A stretch of 64,000 bases of DNA from Polyangia bacterium. Its GTDB lineage: Bacteria > Myxococcota_A > Polyangia > Nannocystales > Nannocystaceae. The stretch spans positions 1,213,599 to 1,277,598 of the forward strand of contig JAUIFF010000001.1 of the NCBI GenBank assembly GCA_030429545.1, read 5' to 3'. Under the pieces are notes generated by a model, which was given only the letters and a program-made list of their open reading frames with translations, ran no database searches and was not told the DNA's origin. Made by a program: the position numbers and the translations under genes. Position 1 is the stretch's first letter; every line of letters starts with the position of its first letter. This document shows positions 17,998 to 26,509 of this stretch, in pieces.

Positions 17998-18741
17998 CTA
18001 CTGTTGGCCAGTGTGGGTTGTCGCCGAGAGCGGTGTCTCGTCAGCGGGAGCTGCTTGGTGTTGGCGGAAGTTTTCGGTCCGATCACCGACGCGAATACGC
18101 AAGGTTCCCGCTCCCGCATCCGCAGATAATCCGTGGGATGCCCCGACAAAGTAGACATCGTGTACGTGTCGCTGACTGAGTGCTTTGTGGCGGTGCATGA
18201 TGCCGATATCACGGCTCGCCTCGGCTGCGGTTGCTCCACGCATATTGGTGCGGTACTGGCCGCCAAAACCTGGGGCTTCGCGCAGGCCGACGATCAACAT
18301 CACACCCCACGCACCGGCGCCCCCTAGGTGCGCGCCAAAGGTTGTCGACGAAAACTTAAAATTGGTGGCAAACGTTTCGCCGCCAAACGCCACAAGTCCA
18401 CGGCCGCGTGCATGGCGGACAAGCAGGCCGCCGCTGCCCATGCGGTAGGCTGCCACACCGGTCACTCCAGGGCTGCTGAGCGTGCGTTGAAACTTTGAGC
18501 TCCACAGGAATTTGCGCAGGCGCCGGGCAACTTCCTGGCGTTTACCGGCTGTGATCCCGAGTGCCTGGCCGAGATCTTCGGCGAGTCCCTCGACTTCGTT
18601 TGACGATAGAAGTTGGAGGTTGGGTAGCGGTTGCTCCTCGGCTCGGACGATGCCTGGGACGAGCCCCGCTCCAAGTACACAAGCGGTTGCCCCAAAAAGG
18701 AACGTACGACGGGTCGCCTCGGGACTGCGTGAATCTCGCAT
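17998..18741 (-). CDS. Tat-exported protein, possibly SYLF/Ysc84-like
   Basis: A 247-residue protein whose N-terminus has a twin-arginine signal (RRTFLFG) and a hydrophobic stretch ending near VRAEE. A helical segment (about 45-95) is followed by a Gly-rich beta section (about 100-165, with AYRMGSGGLLVRHARGRG and FGAHLGGAGAWGVMLIVGL). This arrangement weakly recalls the SYLF lipid-binding domain, but key positions cannot be confirmed by eye. The C-terminus is low in structure. Function is unknown. Confidence 0.6.
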   Translation of the reverse strand: MRDSRSPEATRRTFLFGATACVLGAGLVPGIVRAEEQPLPNLQLLSSNEVEGLAEDLGQALGITAGKRQEVARRLRKFLWSSKFQRTLSSPGVTGVAAYRMGSGGLLVRHARGRGLVAFGGETFATNFKFSSTTFGAHLGGAGAWGVMLIVGLREAPGFGGQYRTNMRGATAAEASRDIGIMHRHKALSQRHVHDVYFVGASHGLSADAGAGTLRIRVGDRTENFRQHQAAPADETPLSATTHTGQQ

Positions 18742-18822
18742 GTCATAAAACTACGTGGTCCTTGTGATGTAGTCAAAAAACTTACCTGGCCAACACCGGT
18801 CGAGTGATGGCAGTTTCCGCCC

Positions 18823-19179
18823 GTGCCGAGCAGCCCATCGCGACAACTCGAGACATTTCCCAACCCCCGCCCAGATCGCAAGTACGAGATCCGGTTTGAC
18901 TGCCCGGAATTCACCTGCCTGTGTCCCAAGACCGGTCAGCCCGACTTCGCCACGATCAAAATCCGCTACACGCCGGCCAACACCTGTGTGGAACTCAAGA
19001 GCCTCAAGCTCTACCTGTGGTCCTATCGCAACGACGGGGCGTTTCACGAGGCGGTCACCAACCAGATCCTCGACGATTTGGTCGCCGCCGTCGCACCTCA
19101 CTCCATGGTCGTGATCGGCGACTTCATGGTTCGGGGCGGGATCCACACGGTTGTCGAAGCACGGTACGACGCCAAGTAG
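18823..19179 (+). CDS. queF: NADPH-dependent 7-cyano-7-deazaguanine reductase
   Basis: A 118-residue QueF of the short (unimodular) type. [13 protein letters not shown] holds the nucleophile Cys34 and the acid Asp41; [24 protein letters not shown] is the substrate and NADPH-binding segment typical of the family. The enzyme reduces preQ0 to preQ1, a step of queuosine synthesis for tRNA. The start is GTG at 18823; no ATG exists in frame before the conserved part. The other queuosine genes are not in the window. Confidence 0.93.
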   Translation: MPSSPSRQLETFPNPRPDRKYEIRFDCPEFTCLCPKTGQPDFATIKIRYTPANTCVELKSLKLYLWSYRNDGAFHEAVTNQILDDLVAAVAPHSMVVIGDFMVRGGIHTVVEARYDAK

Positions 19180-19286
19180 CTACGCGTCGTTTGTGTGTCC
19201 CCAAGACCAGCCTTGAGATTGGCTCTCGGTTGGCCCACCGCGTGTGTGGAGTAGGCTATTTGCGCCGAGGTCGGATACACTGAGGT

Positions 19287-20876
19287 ATGCCGACCTGGCC
19301 GTGTTTATTCGTCTTATTTAGCAGTTTCGGAAGTCCCGAAGCGACCTCCGAACAGCTCAATTCGACGGCAGACATCCCAGTGTCTGCGGCTACGCCGTTG
19401 CCCGATGTCAGTCCGGGGCAACCGCCAGCTGGCGACGCACCAAAAGCACCTCCGGCCGGCGACCCACCGACTGGCGCACCGCCGGCTGGCGAAGCTCCTC
19501 CGACTGGCGAAACACCCCCGACGGGTGGAACACCGCCGGCTGGCGAAGCTCCTCCGACTGGCGAAACACCTCCGTCTGGTGAGCCTCCCGAGCAAGCTCC
19601 GCCAACTGGGGAAGATGCAAACGGTGAATCTACAACAAAGTCGGAAACACCAACCGACCCTCCGAACGACGAGGCTGATGGATCGGGAGGCGGCACCGAG
19701 AACCCGCGCGAGGACGAAAAAGATCGTGGGGGAGCGGGTGCCGGAGCTGCGGCGGGCGCAGGTGCAGCCGGTGCGGCTGGGGCAGGTGCCGCAGCCGGTG
19801 CCGCGGGAGCAGGTGGAAGCGGAGCTTCGGGCGGTTCCGGAGCAGGAGGTGGCAGCTCTGCCAGCTCTGGAGGTACAGGTGGAGGCTCGAGTAGCCCCGG
19901 TGGAGGTTCGGGCTCTGGGGGCGGCGGTTCGAGTAGCCCTGGGGGAGGCTCGGGCTCGGGCGGCGGTAGCTCAAGCGGACCTGGAGGATCGGGCACAGGA
20001 GGGGCTGGACCGGCCATTCAACGTCCATCGCCACCGGTGCAACGCCCGACCAAACCTTCGAAGCCATCCAGTCCTTCGGGCCAGGCAAGCCCCTCGCAGC
20101 CCTCGCAACCGACCGGTGAAATACAACCGTCACAACAACCAACGCCCGAGGGCCCTGAAGCGCCAAACGAGGTCGAGGTTGAGGACAATACCGAGACTGA
20201 AAAAGACGAGCCCACACCGTGGAAACTCGGCGGGTTGCGATTGTTTCGCCTGGGGATCGCGGCAAAAATTGGCTATACACATGGTACCAGCCAAAAAAAC
20301 GGGATCTTCGATCGTGACAAGTCGATCATGGACTCGATCGAGAACATGGAAGTGACGATGTCAGGCGCGGGGGACCTCGGACAGACCCAATTTGGCGGAT
20401 GGATGTACGGTGGGATCCTCGATTTAGAGGTGTTTGGCGTCAATGCCTGGCTCGACGTTCATAAGTTCTTTAAGCCAGGTGGCATGGTGAGTGCTTTGAT
20501 CGGCTACGACCACGAGTTTGGCCTTGGGCGACGGCTGCGGCTCGACATTGGTGCGGCCTTCGGCATGCAGCACGTATTTTTGGGCGAGGAACTGTCGAGC
20601 TTTTACGACGAGATCACGATCGACCCCGACAACCCACTGGCGACCGATGTCGCAACCACCGGGATCGAAGCCCGGCTGATGGCCGATTTGCATATACACC
20701 TCGTGGGCCCGCTCTACACCGGGCCCGGGGCGATGCTCGGCTACCACTACCTGTTTTCGGCCAACACTGCCGAGGTGACCGAGGAGAAGGGGCTGCACTA
20801 CAGCTTTGGCTGGAGCATGCGGGTCGACTTTGCTTTCCCGAGCAATCGCAAGGCCGGCAAAAAAGCCCGGCGCTAA
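19287..20876 (+). CDS. Outer-membrane protein with very long low-complexity N-terminal region
   Basis: A 529-residue exported protein. The short signal peptide is followed by about 280 residues of low complexity in three blocks: Pro/Thr/Gly repeats of the type PPTGE/PPAGE, an Ala/Gly block, and a Gly/Ser block (GGGSS, SPGGGSG), ending in Pro/Ser/Gln. The C-terminal 230 residues alternate as an outer-membrane beta barrel or beta-rich domain and end near an aromatic strand followed by a Lys/Arg tail. Function is not recognised; the repeats could span the surface layer or the periplasm. A dispersed palindrome lies at 20689, read as L-H-I-H. Confidence 0.75.
   Translation: MPTWPCLFVLFSSFGSPEATSEQLNSTADIPVSAATPLPDVSPGQPPAGDAPKAPPAGDPPTGAPPAGEAPPTGETPPTGGTPPAGEAPPTGETPPSGEPPEQAPPTGEDANGESTTKSETPTDPPNDEADGSGGGTENPREDEKDRGGAGAGAAAGAGAAGAAGAGAAAGAAGAGGSGASGGSGAGGGSSASSGGTGGGSSSPGGGSGSGGGGSSSPGGGSGSGGGSSSGPGGSGTGGAGPAIQRPSPPVQRPTKPSKPSSPSGQASPSQPSQPTGEIQPSQQPTPEGPEAPNEVEVEDNTETEKDEPTPWKLGGLRLFRLGIAAKIGYTHGTSQKNGIFDRDKSIMDSIENMEVTMSGAGDLGQTQFGGWMYGGILDLEVFGVNAWLDVHKFFKPGGMVSALIGYDHEFGLGRRLRLDIGAAFGMQHVFLGEELSSFYDEITIDPDNPLATDVATTGIEARLMADLHIHLVGPLYTGPGAMLGYHYLFSANTAEVTEEKGLHYSFGWSMRVDFAFPSNRKAGKKARR
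19477..19570 (+). repeat. 40-bp perfect direct repeat inside the low-complexity coding region
   Basis: The 40 bases at 19477-19516 recur identically at 19531-19570, 54 bases apart, encoding the PPAGEAPPTGETP unit. The identity at third positions suggests recent duplication by slippage. Confidence 0.85.
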
Positions 20877-20892
20877 CGCTGGGGTGTTTTAG

Positions 20893-22209
20893 CTAGGTCT
20901 CGGGCGCGAACTCGGTCAACGGGGTTTCGAGGTAGGTCCGCAATATCTCGCCCCAGTTGCCCCGTACACCGAGTTTGTGGAGGACCGCATGCAGTCCCCA
21001 CTGCAGCCGCTGAATCCAGATCCACTGCGGATCGATGGCGATCTTTCGCAGGTTGGGATTGCTCGGGTGGCCAAAGTCCATGCCGCGGCGAAGGTACTCG
21101 GTGGTGATGTCAAACGCCGGCTCGCGGTAGGGGGCCAGCGCGTGGCAGTACATCGCCCAGTGGTGGTCGTAGTCAAAGCCCCGTGGCCGGGCAACTTCGC
21201 CGGTGCGCGCGAGCGCCTGCTCAAACGCGTTGCGGCGGTTGTCGAGCACAACCTTGAGGAGGTTGCGCCAGGCCTCGAGGTAGTCCGGGTTAAATTTGCG
21301 TATACACCCAAAGTCGAGACAAACCACCCGCCCAGACTCCGGGAATAGATAGTTGCCGGGGTGAGGATCGGCGTTGAGCATGCCAAATTGAAACAGCGAG
21401 CGGTAGGCAAAGCGCACCAACACCTCGCCGGCCCGTTGGCGTGCGGGTGCTTCGGCGGCGGCCGTAAACGTATAAAATCCAGCGCCCGGGCACCAATCCA
21501 TGGTCAACACCCGCTCGCTCGAGTGGCTGGCGAGTACACCGGGAATGGTGATGTCGGGGTCGTCGGCAAAGGCCTGGCCAAACAAGCGTAGCGAAGCCGC
21601 TTCTTGGATGTAGTTACACTCTTCGCAAAAGCGCTCCTGCAGTTCGCGCACAAGTGCAGGGCCATCGACAGCAGTGGCCAACGAGGCGAGTTTGGACAGG
21701 GTTTGCAGGCGGGAGAAGTCACCGGCGATGGTCTCGGCGATCCCCGGGTACTGAACCTTCACCGCGACCTCGCGGTTTCCCACGCGGGCGCGGTAGACCT
21801 GGCCAATCGATGCAGATGCAATAGGGGTGGGGTTGAAGTCGCTAAATACCGTGTGCACCGGCCCGAGCTGTTCGGCGATGACCTCGGCCATGGTCTCAAA
21901 GCACACCCCGCGATCCCCCTGTTGCAGTTTTTGCAGGGCTTTGTGGGTTTGTGGTGGCAAAATCCCGTCGAAGTACGAGAGGATTTGCCCGACCTTCATC
22001 GCCATGCCCTTCATTTGGTCGAGTTCGCGGGCGAGGGCTTCACCGAGCCGGGCATCCTGGTCGCCCTCGAGGTTGACGAGCCTGCGGGTGGCCAGGCGGG
22101 CTGCCGAGCCCGCAATCTTGCCGGTCGACCACAGGCGTTGGGCCCACGAGCGGCGGATTCCAGGCAAGTCGTCGTCCATAGCGTTATCGTAGCCGAACGC
22201 CTGCTGCAT
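20893..22209 (-). CDS. ABC1/UbiB-family atypical kinase
   Basis: A 438-residue protein of the UbiB/ABC1/ADCK group. Family marks are the KxGQ motif (MKVGQILSY near residue 70), the Ala-rich loop replaced in this family (PIASASIGQVYRA), VAVKVQYPG with the catalytic Lys, NADPHPGNY, and CLDFG as the metal-binding DFG equivalent. Members act in isoprenoid quinone synthesis or lipid homeostasis. It has no obvious C-terminal transmembrane helices. The first ATG (22209) lies within a dispersed palindrome at 22205-22214; an in-frame ATG at 22179 is an alternative start. No ubiquinone or menaquinone genes are adjacent. Confidence 0.85.
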   Translation of the reverse strand: MQQAFGYDNAMDDDLPGIRRSWAQRLWSTGKIAGSAARLATRRLVNLEGDQDARLGEALARELDQMKGMAMKVGQILSYFDGILPPQTHKALQKLQQGDRGVCFETMAEVIAEQLGPVHTVFSDFNPTPIASASIGQVYRARVGNREVAVKVQYPGIAETIAGDFSRLQTLSKLASLATAVDGPALVRELQERFCEECNYIQEAASLRLFGQAFADDPDITIPGVLASHSSERVLTMDWCPGAGFYTFTAAAEAPARQRAGEVLVRFAYRSLFQFGMLNADPHPGNYLFPESGRVVCLDFGCIRKFNPDYLEAWRNLLKVVLDNRRNAFEQALARTGEVARPRGFDYDHHWAMYCHALAPYREPAFDITTEYLRRGMDFGHPSNPNLRKIAIDPQWIWIQRLQWGLHAVLHKLGVRGNWGEILRTYLETPLTEFAPET

Positions 22210-22276
22210 CTACACGACACTGCGCATACAAAAAATGCGCGCCGTGGCGGCGCGCACAGGAGAGTTGGCGACCGGC

Positions 22277-23086
22277 TTAGGCCTCCGGGTTTGCCAGCCC
22301 TTGTCGAGCCTTTGCCCGTTGCGCCTGCAGCTTCTTTTGATACTTCCCCTGGATGATATCGACAATCACCAGCACCACCAGCGAGAAGTAGAAGGTCGAC
22401 TTCGACAGTGGTTCGATGTGGTGGCCAAACATCGAGATATGCCCGACATGACCACCTTCGCCGAGCAGGACGACGCCAACGATCAGCAGGATGAACAGGC
22501 CCAGGACCTCGTATTTGCGGTTTTTGGCCAAAAACGTCGCCACGTGGTCGGCCATGAACAACATGCCCAGGCTCGAGCCAATGATTGCAAGTGCAAGTAC
22601 TGGGAAGACCTCGGTGATGGCGATCGCCGACAGGATCGAGTCGAACGAAAAGATCAGGTTCATCAACACGATCATGCCGATGACCTGGCGGGGGCTGCGT
22701 TTGCTGTCGCCGTCGACATCGGTTGAGAGGTCCTCGATCGCCAGCATGTGCGAGATTTCCTTGACGGCGGTGTACATAATGAACGCGCCACCCAGCAAAA
22801 ACACGATGACCGAGAAGTTGAAGCTACCCTCGATAATCCCGGGCATATCGAGCTTAAAAAGCGGCTCCGAGAAGGTCTCGATCAGGTTGATCATCACAAA
22901 CAGGAGCACGATTCGCATGCCCATAGCGATGAGGATGCTGTTGCGGCGGACCTTCTCTTGCATCTCCTCGGGGACCCGTTTGGACTCGATCGAGATGTAG
23001 AGGAGGTTGTCGAACCCCAGCACTGCCTGCAAAAAGATCAACACGCCGAGGTTGGCGAGGTTTTCAAACGTGAACAATTCGGCCAT
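22277..23086 (-). CDS. TerC-family integral membrane protein
   Basis: A 269-residue membrane protein with about seven to eight hydrophobic segments. The TerC signature is clear: LQAVLGFDNLLYISI near the start and NLIFSFDSILSAIAI in the middle, each with a conserved Asp within a membrane helix. Members are linked to metal ion export, in particular manganese, during secretion. The start at ATG 23086 follows GGGAG at seven bases; the longer frame adds a basic stretch with no family match. It does not lie in a tellurite-resistance operon. Confidence 0.9.
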   Translation of the reverse strand: MAELFTFENLANLGVLIFLQAVLGFDNLLYISIESKRVPEEMQEKVRRNSILIAMGMRIVLLFVMINLIETFSEPLFKLDMPGIIEGSFNFSVIVFLLGGAFIMYTAVKEISHMLAIEDLSTDVDGDSKRSPRQVIGMIVLMNLIFSFDSILSAIAITEVFPVLALAIIGSSLGMLFMADHVATFLAKNRKYEVLGLFILLIVGVVLLGEGGHVGHISMFGHHIEPLSKSTFYFSLVVLVIVDIIQGKYQKKLQAQRAKARQGLANPEA

Positions 23087-23266
23087 GAAACGACTCCCGC
23101 CAGGGTGGTGCCCTGAACGCCTCCGAATATGCCGGAAGGCCGGCATTCGGTCGAGTCACTGGCTTTCGCGCGTACTTGGGCGCAGGCGAGCCTAGGCGGT
23201 TGTTACCCGTGGCGAAATGCGACGACCAGCGGCGATGCGATGGTGCATTGGCAACTCGGTGAGACG

Positions 23267-23653
23267 TCAACGCGCCGGGACAACCCGCTTGCCAAACGGC
23301 ACCAGGGCGAGGGTGGCCAGCTTGAGGTGTTGCAGCGCAAACGGGATGCCGATGATCGTCACCGCCAAGCCGAGGGCGAGGGCGACATGGCTCAAGAAAA
23401 TCCACAGACCCGCGCAGAGGCACCAGATGATGTTGAGGAGGCCGCCTGCCAGCCCGCTGCCGGGGGCGGTCGGGTCGACGCGAATATCCTTGCCAAACGG
23501 TACGAGGCCGAGCCCCGCGAGTTTGAAGCACTGCACGCCAAACGGGATGCCGACGATCGTGAGGCACAGGACAAGACCGACAAACAGGTACTCGAGCGCG
23601 ATAACAAAACCGCCGCCGAGGATGATCCAACACAGGTTGAGCAGGAGCTTCAT
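23267..23653 (-). CDS. YccF-domain inner membrane protein
   Basis: A 128-residue membrane protein with two similar halves, each holding a phrase of the type TIVGIPFGVQCFKLA / TIIGIPFALQHLKLA followed by LVPFGK. This is the duplicated YccF domain. The role of the family is unknown. It reads toward the terC gene after a gap of about 180 bases and may be an independent unit. Confidence 0.88.
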   Translation of the reverse strand: MKLLLNLCWIILGGGFVIALEYLFVGLVLCLTIVGIPFGVQCFKLAGLGLVPFGKDIRVDPTAPGSGLAGGLLNIIWCLCAGLWIFLSHVALALGLAVTIIGIPFALQHLKLATLALVPFGKRVVPAR

Positions 23654-24160
23654 GGTGATTGGGCGCCGACGCTCCGGGCAGAAATGACCCGAGAGGTTGC
23701 CGCTAGCGTAGCAGCTCTGTGCCCCAAGCCAAATCCCGGCACGAGAGGATTCTCCGATGCCCCAGCTTTGTTGGATTTAATTTGTTAGTACATCGATAAT
23801 TATGCTTATACATATTATGTGGGGCAGGGTGTCACAAGGAGGGCCGGCGACCTAGGTGTCCGGGGCTGTCGCCCCCGTCGCCGAACAAAGATCGCAAGTG
23901 ACGTTGACCTCGAGGACATGTGCGAATGGCGGGTTTGTTGTGTGCCTGGGGTGTGCACCCCCCAAATCCGTTTAGCCCGCGAAACCCAGGCAAACTCGTT
24001 GTATATCGAAGTCCGTGGATCCCGCGGCACTGTACGGCGGCGTTGTCGACTAGAAATGGGCAGCAAGGCAGCTACTGTTGCCGACCGTGTTCGCTCTTCC
24101 CGGAGCTTGCCTCACGTGTTAGGGAACACAGCGAGCACGATCCAACAAGGATGGATGCAC
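23654..24160. other. Intergenic region without a recognised gene
   Basis: About 500 bases separate divergent genes. It includes an AT-rich patch (about 23770-23820) with TACATCGATAATTATGCTTATACATA-type alternation shared with the dispersed palindrome family, and GC hairpins such as GGGGCTGTCGCCCC near 23862. AAGGA at 24147-24151 is the ribosome binding site of the next gene. No RNA gene was recognised. Confidence 0.5.
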
Positions 24161-25516
24161 ATGCGACTTTCCCGAGTTCTCTACCTACTTCCTTTGATAT
24201 GCACTGTCGGCTGCGTCGACGAATACATCGACCCCTGTGTCGACTCGGACTCCTCGGCCGACTCCTGTACCGGCGGCGGGACCAGTGGCAGTACCTCGGC
24301 GACAACCGGCAATCCGACGACGACAACCGCCGGGCCGACGACCACGACGACCACTGAGCCGACGACCGGGTCCACAACAACAACGACCGACGCGACCACC
24401 ATGGATCCGTCGGACACCGAGACCACCGAGACCTCGAGCACAACCGACCCCGAGACCACCGATGGGCTGACCTGCGAAAACGATCCGACCATGTGTATCG
24501 CCACCGATCTGGTGGCGGGTCGCTGCAAAGAGGTCGGGGAAACCTGCTACAAGTGCTCGCAAAGTGAGGGGGGCTGTGTCGACTGTGACACGGTCAACGC
24601 GTGCCTAGGCGACTGTAACGACGGTGTGTGCGGAGTTCCTCCGTGTTTTATCAAGGGCGAGGGCGAGGATTCATGTACCAACAACTTGTCCTGTGTCGGC
24701 GAGGGCCCGGACAGGGGGACCTGTGCCTACCCGCGAACTTGCAATGAGCTCTACCAATGGGGCTACCGCGACAGCGGCATGTATTGGATCGACGTCGACG
24801 GTGATGCCCCGCTCCAACCATTCGAGGTCGAGTGCGACTTTGGCCGCACCTGTGGCGGGGTGTCTGGCGGCTGGACCAAACTTTCAGTTCAAGATGTCGT
24901 GACCCACCTGCAGGCCAATGATGTGGGTGAGGGGTTGAGCTGCGGCAGCGCCCTTTGTTGCGTCACCCAAAATCTTGCTGGCGACGCGGCGCCCGACCTG
25001 TGGGAAGTGATGCCCGAGGTCAGCGAGGTCTACGGCCCGCACGCGCGGCACCAGGAGTGGACCAACCCCCCCAAGGCGTATGGCCACACCTGCCACTTCA
25101 CGTTCAACTTCCCGTTCAAGGAATTTGCGTTTGAGGGTTACACCCTAGGCGGCAGCTGCCCAATCGATAAGTGCAAGGGCCAACCCCTGGAAATGCCCAT
25201 GGGATGGGTTCGCTCATGGAATAACGATGACTCAACCCTGGGCCATGGCGATATTCACTTCGGTACACCCGATCTCGGCCCGATGACCAGTATTGGCGAG
25301 GTGTGGGCGGGTTTTGAGTGTTTCGGCGGGGACGGCAACGCCCCGACGATGTGCACGACGATCGAGGGCGTCGAGCTCGATGCGATCACAACCACGGCCA
25401 ACAATTGCTACGACATCGGTGAGCCGGTGGAGGATTTTCGCATCATGTGGGGTGAGTACGGCCGCGATGCCGAGGGCTGGGCGCCGTGGTTTGGCGGCAA
25501 GATTTTGTTTCGCTGA
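24161..25516 (+). CDS. Surface lipoprotein with fibrinogen/collagen-C-like domain
   Basis: A 451-residue lipoprotein with lipobox TVGC. A stalk of about 80 residues is almost entirely Thr/Ser/Asp/Glu (TTTT, TTDATTMDPSDTE). A Cys-rich section follows, then about 290 residues starting CNELYQWGYRDSGMYWIDVDG and PFEVECDF, the opening pattern shared by fibrinogen-related and fibrillar-collagen C-terminal domains. The later Cys residues and WGEYGRDAEGW fit a secreted domain held by disulfides. It is probably a surface adhesin or binding protein. ATG 24161 is chosen over ATG 24155 because of its spacing to AAGGA. Confidence 0.8.
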   Translation: MRLSRVLYLLPLICTVGCVDEYIDPCVDSDSSADSCTGGGTSGSTSATTGNPTTTTAGPTTTTTTEPTTGSTTTTTDATTMDPSDTETTETSSTTDPETTDGLTCENDPTMCIATDLVAGRCKEVGETCYKCSQSEGGCVDCDTVNACLGDCNDGVCGVPPCFIKGEGEDSCTNNLSCVGEGPDRGTCAYPRTCNELYQWGYRDSGMYWIDVDGDAPLQPFEVECDFGRTCGGVSGGWTKLSVQDVVTHLQANDVGEGLSCGSALCCVTQNLAGDAAPDLWEVMPEVSEVYGPHARHQEWTNPPKAYGHTCHFTFNFPFKEFAFEGYTLGGSCPIDKCKGQPLEMPMGWVRSWNNDDSTLGHGDIHFGTPDLGPMTSIGEVWAGFECFGGDGNAPTMCTTIEGVELDAITTTANNCYDIGEPVEDFRIMWGEYGRDAEGWAPWFGGKILFR

Positions 25517-25693
25517 CGCGAACAGTCGCCAACCATAACGTGTGCGGCAGGATCGATCTCCAAGACCTCAGGTTGGCTCGCAACGCTCAATACTCGAGGC
25601 CTCTTAGCGAGTCGCGGCTTTTTACACGCTCGCTGGGTCAACGGACAACTAGCGAATGGCTGCCCAGCAAGCGCGGGAGTCGAGCGTAGCCAA

Positions 25694-26431
25694 CTAGTTC
25701 CCAGCGGCCTGTTGCTTGCGCCGGCGGCGTTTGGTGCCGTCGAAAAACCATCCCAGCGTAATACTGAGGTGGGGGTACCACCGCACGCCGTTGATGTCGC
25801 CGTGGACCAGCAGGGCTTTTTGTCCGCCCACGCGCAACCCAAACATCACGGCAGTATCGTGGATCCGTGAGGTGGCCGAGAGTTCGGCGGCGACGATGTG
25901 ATTGTTCCAAATCAACGGCTGGATCTGTCCGCCACGGTTGTTGGTGGCGTTGGCGTTGGGCGGGAAAACCAATGCATATGCATAAACAAAGGCCGCGCCC
26001 AGGATCCTGCCCTGGTATCCGAGGGCCGCCGACGGCTTAAACACACCGGCCATGGCGTTACGCGAATTGGCGACGTTCCCCCCAATTCCAAGCGCTGGGC
26101 GAAACATGACGTACTTGAAAAACTGCAACTGGTAGGCGAAGTCGAGTGTCAGCGGGGCGTAGTGAAACCGCGTGCATTGACCGTTGCTGCCGCATGCGCT
26201 GCTCAGGCGGATGTAGTCGATTTGCAGTGCAAGGCGAAACCGATGGCGGCGCGGCAACTCGATGTTTCGCGGATTGTCGAGCCCTTGTTCCTCGAGTTTC
26301 TGCTCACGGTCCTTGCGCTTGCCCGCCTGGGCCTCGATTGCGCTGCCAGCAACGAGGATGCCGATCAGCAGGGCAAGGCCGCGAACTCGCCAGCGGACCG
26401 AGGCGTTTGCAAGGGGGTTGGACACGGACAT
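25694..26431 (-). CDS. Predicted outer-membrane beta-barrel protein
   Basis: A 245-residue protein with a signal peptide (hydrophobic LALLIGILVAGSA, cleavage near EAQA). From residue 60 on it shows alternating amphipathic strands (FRLALQIDYIRLS, PLTLDFAYQLQFF, WYPHLSITLGWFF) as in small outer-membrane barrels, but the last strand is followed by a basic tail instead of ending in an aromatic residue. Function is unknown. A dispersed palindrome at 25973 is read as YAYA, using two GCA codons. Confidence 0.65.
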   Translation of the reverse strand: MSVSNPLANASVRWRVRGLALLIGILVAGSAIEAQAGKRKDREQKLEEQGLDNPRNIELPRRHRFRLALQIDYIRLSSACGSNGQCTRFHYAPLTLDFAYQLQFFKYVMFRPALGIGGNVANSRNAMAGVFKPSAALGYQGRILGAAFVYAYALVFPPNANATNNRGGQIQPLIWNNHIVAAELSATSRIHDTAVMFGLRVGGQKALLVHGDINGVRWYPHLSITLGWFFDGTKRRRRKQQAAGN

Positions 26432-26509
26432 CAACGCCCTTGGAGTGTACCGAATCGCAGACCGCCGGTGGACTTTCCGACGAACCTCGGGTTTGGCCCT
26501 ATCGCACCA

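Noticed and set aside
19471..19600. Repeat spacing that superficially recalls a CRISPR array
   Set aside because: The units are in-frame coding repeats (PPTGE/PPAGE) inside a protein gene, without variable spacers or cas genes.
22277..23086. Tellurite resistance operon
   Set aside because: The terC-like gene is alone; the TerB-like gene is 30 kb away, and TerC proteins commonly act in metal homeostasis.
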